Positions 6,901 to 7,414 of a stretch of DNA of 7,414 bases are shown here, piece after piece. The stretch spans positions 1-7,414 of the forward strand of contig JAITKC010000181.1 of NCBI GenBank assembly GCA_031278665.1, given 5' to 3'. Source of the DNA: Bifidobacteriaceae bacterium. GTDB lineage: Bacteria > Actinomycetota > Actinomycetes > Actinomycetales > WQXJ01. The position numbers and the translations under genes were made by a program. The notes beneath the pieces were generated by a model. It did no database searches, had not been told where the DNA came from, and was given only the letters and a program-made list of their open reading frames with translations. Position 1 is the first letter of the stretch; each line of letters opens with the position of its first letter.

Positions 6901-7303
6901 TGGCGTCCTGGTCTTCGCCCGGGTCCGCCTGGCCGTCGGTCCGGGCGCTGAAGGCGATCCGCCCGCCGTCCGGGCAGAACACCGCCTCGCCGGCGCCCAG
7001 GGGCAGGAATGTGCGCTGTTGCGGCTCGCCGGCGCCGGCCGGCAGAGTCCACAGCTGGCCTTCGCGCAGGAAGGCGAGCGTCGATCCGTCGGGCGAAAAC
7101 ACCGGCGCCGAGTCATTTGGTCCCAGAGTTAGCCGGCGCGGCGCGGCGCCGACTTCGGCCAGCCACAAAGAGCTGGTCGCGCGGTCGGCCTCAAGGTCGA
7201 CGCCGCGCACGGCGTAAACGATCCGCGCGCCGTCCGGCGACAGCGCCGCCTGCGCGGGCGAGGTGATGGCGGCGAGGTCTCGGACGCTCAGTCTGCGGGT
7301 CAT
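3788..7303 (-). CDS. Fused S9 prolyl oligopeptidase-type peptidase and class C beta-lactamase-like serine hydrolase
   Basis: One open frame encodes 1171 residues. Residues 1 to about 380 form a beta-propeller with PDG repeats (SPDG 22, SPDG 70, CPDG 110, SPDG 191, APDG 243), which in this family filters substrates. Residues about 390-648 are an alpha/beta-hydrolase with HGGP 423-426, nucleophile Ser506 in GYSYGG, Asp589 in HGGED and His621 in GASH, the S9 triad. After a short linker (about 649-658), residues about 660-1010 are a serine beta-lactamase/PBP-type fold with SITK (Ser722, Lys725), YCN (Tyr814, Asn816) and HNGG (His962). Residues about 1027-1118 form a C-terminal beta domain (FAGTY to GRTAPKI), then a 53-residue tail. 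Family knowledge suggests cleavage of short or N-acylated peptides by the first part, and esterase, amidase or D-aminopeptidase activity by the second. There is no signal peptide or membrane anchor, so it is probably cytosolic. ATG 7303 is set by GGAG six bases upstream. It is monocistronic as far as seen. True substrates are unknown. Confidence 0.9.
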   Translation of the reverse strand: MTRRLSVRDLAAITSPAQAALSPDGARIVYAVRGVDLEADRATSSLWLAEVGAAPRRLTLGPNDSAPVFSPDGSTLAFLREGQLWTLPAGAGEPQQRTFLPLGAGEAVFCPDGGRIAFSARTDGQADPGEDQDARARRVSRPIVVDGLGYQADGVGLLRGVRLQIHVLDLATGAVAQLTDADAHATSPTWSPDGGQIAFVRRPDDEDDLGFRSAVHVLEADDPLGPPELVAFADGVALTVAYAPDGSLLVVGWDQPRPVGIANLYRVDAATGAATRLAASLDRNVSPGATGYPGAAPKVSDAGEVVFAVRDRGCSHLYAVPLTGGEPRPVLAGAGREVAGLSLAGGTAATVVTTATSFGDVVRVDLATGAETMVAAHGSAPDGAELYIREPRQFEIGDGTAVEGWVLRDPAAAGPTPLLLDIHGGPHNAWNGAVDAAHLYHQELVRRGWTVLTVNPRGSDGYGDGFYRAVDGRWGEADLSDFLEPVDRLVAEGLADPARLAVAGYSYGGFMTCRLTSLDNRFAAAIAGGLICDFASLAGTGDLGHLSSLVDWKAMAWLGQDQRRVAELSPYSAVDRVDTATLILHGGEDRRCPLGQAQQWHHALREQGVPTRLVVYPGASHLFILEGRPSHRVDVGERLVEWAERHAGAASGPRPAPIDAAHWRRRLDALVGRHKVAGAALGLTRLGPDGYVDVATAASGTLNRRLGARAAVGEDSLFQIGSITKVWTASAIMRLIDQGRLTLDSRVKDLLPDFKLADREATERLTVWHLLTHTSGIDGDIFTDTGRGDEAVREYVGRLDSAARIHPLGATWSYCNAGFVVLGRIIEELTGQTWDAAMRAALFEPLGLTRTTTLPEETVMFSAAVGHIDIAGDIQVAPAFLLPRSMAPAGLITSSVADVLAFARLHLRGGVTDDGSRVISADSAERMAAAQFATTPADRPAADSMGLGWLRADWNGERMLWHNGGTIGQFSWLCCHPASGVAAVLVTNGGADPDGLADQLLREVFATLAGVDKPAPTRLPDKPADADIAPFAGTYENGGTRFEVFEGETGPRLRATALGPLAALSVPNPTEYPMVPLDSDLWAVPMREDGGGPVRKLFFFTLADGRQYLQFGRTAPKISDRVAAGPLGLAGQGAQTSAGLGDGRAGHQDQPELRRDQAGGPGQQGAPEGGR

Positions 7304-7309
7304 AGCTAA

Positions 7310-7313
7310 CTCC
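7310..7313 (-). promoter_or_regulatory. Shine-Dalgarno sequence of the fused hydrolase gene
   Basis: On the - strand the bases read CGGAGTTAGCT before ATG; GGAG is six bases from the start, an optimal distance. This decides the start at 7303. The frame stays open upstream to a TTG at 7393, but that extension has no comparable ribosome-binding sequence and would add a 30-residue stretch that looks non-coding. Confidence 0.8.
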
Positions 7314-7355
7314 GGGGTCTGGTGATCGGACTGGTCGGGCGGCCCGGCCTCGACA

Positions 7356-7361
7356 ATCCTA
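7356..7361 (-). promoter_or_regulatory. Weak -10-like hexamer upstream of the fused hydrolase gene
   Basis: The bases 7304-7414 are the only intergenic DNA visible. On the - strand TAGGAT (fits the TANNAT pattern) lies about 52 bases before the start codon, in otherwise GC-rich sequence. No convincing -35 hexamer is found 16-18 bases further upstream, nor any clear operator or inverted repeat. It is offered only as the best candidate in the stretch. Confidence 0.2.
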
Positions 7362-7414
7362 GTCCGGCCCGTCACGGCGATGGCGCGGCCCAAGCGGCCC
7401 GCAATCCGCCCCCG

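Noticed and set aside
7304..7393. TTG at 7393 as the start of the hydrolase gene
   Set aside because: The 30-residue extension has no family resemblance and no good ribosome-binding sequence, while GGAG is well placed before ATG 7303.

Overview
The window looks like chromosomal DNA of a high-GC bacterium, most likely an actinomycete (Actinomycetota). This is inferred from very high GC (about 60% at the left, about 80% in hand-counted lines of the permease gene), GTG/TTG-rich coding and gene types common in that phylum. The genus cannot be read from the sequence. Four genes on the + strand (bases 1-3925) run toward one very long gene on the - strand (7303-3788). There is no gene-free stretch above about 110 bases; the only real intergenic piece is 7304-7414.

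Left block (1-1646): the last 94 codons of an N6-adenine DNA methyltransferase subunit (HsdM type), then a complete type I specificity subunit (HsdS type) whose start overlaps the methylase stop as ATGA. Together they would form a sequence-specific methyltransferase. Whether a restriction subunit goes with them cannot be seen, because the operon continues off the left edge. The specificity gene has two homologous halves, and its first half is about 10 points lower in GC than its second.

Middle block (1648-3925): an ABC-type ATPase starts one base after the hsdS stop, followed by a 17-base-overlapping gene for a very hydrophobic, multi-pass membrane protein. These two probably form a two-component ABC exporter of unknown cargo. 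They are packed into the same run of genes as the methylase pair, but functional linkage is not shown.

Right block (7303-3788, - strand): one uninterrupted 1171-residue protein joining a complete S9 (prolyl oligopeptidase / acylaminoacyl-peptidase type) peptidase to a complete class C beta-lactamase / penicillin-binding-protein-like serine hydrolase plus its C-terminal beta domain. Both active sites are intact. It has a good Shine-Dalgarno sequence and no signal peptide. Its last 45 residues are antisense to the permease gene, a 138-base tail-to-tail overlap.

No tRNA, rRNA, CRISPR array, insertion sequence or convincing terminator was seen. The most distinctive items are the two-active-site hydrolase fusion, the long convergent overlap, and the mosaic specificity gene joined to an ABC exporter operon. 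None of these by itself proves a new system.
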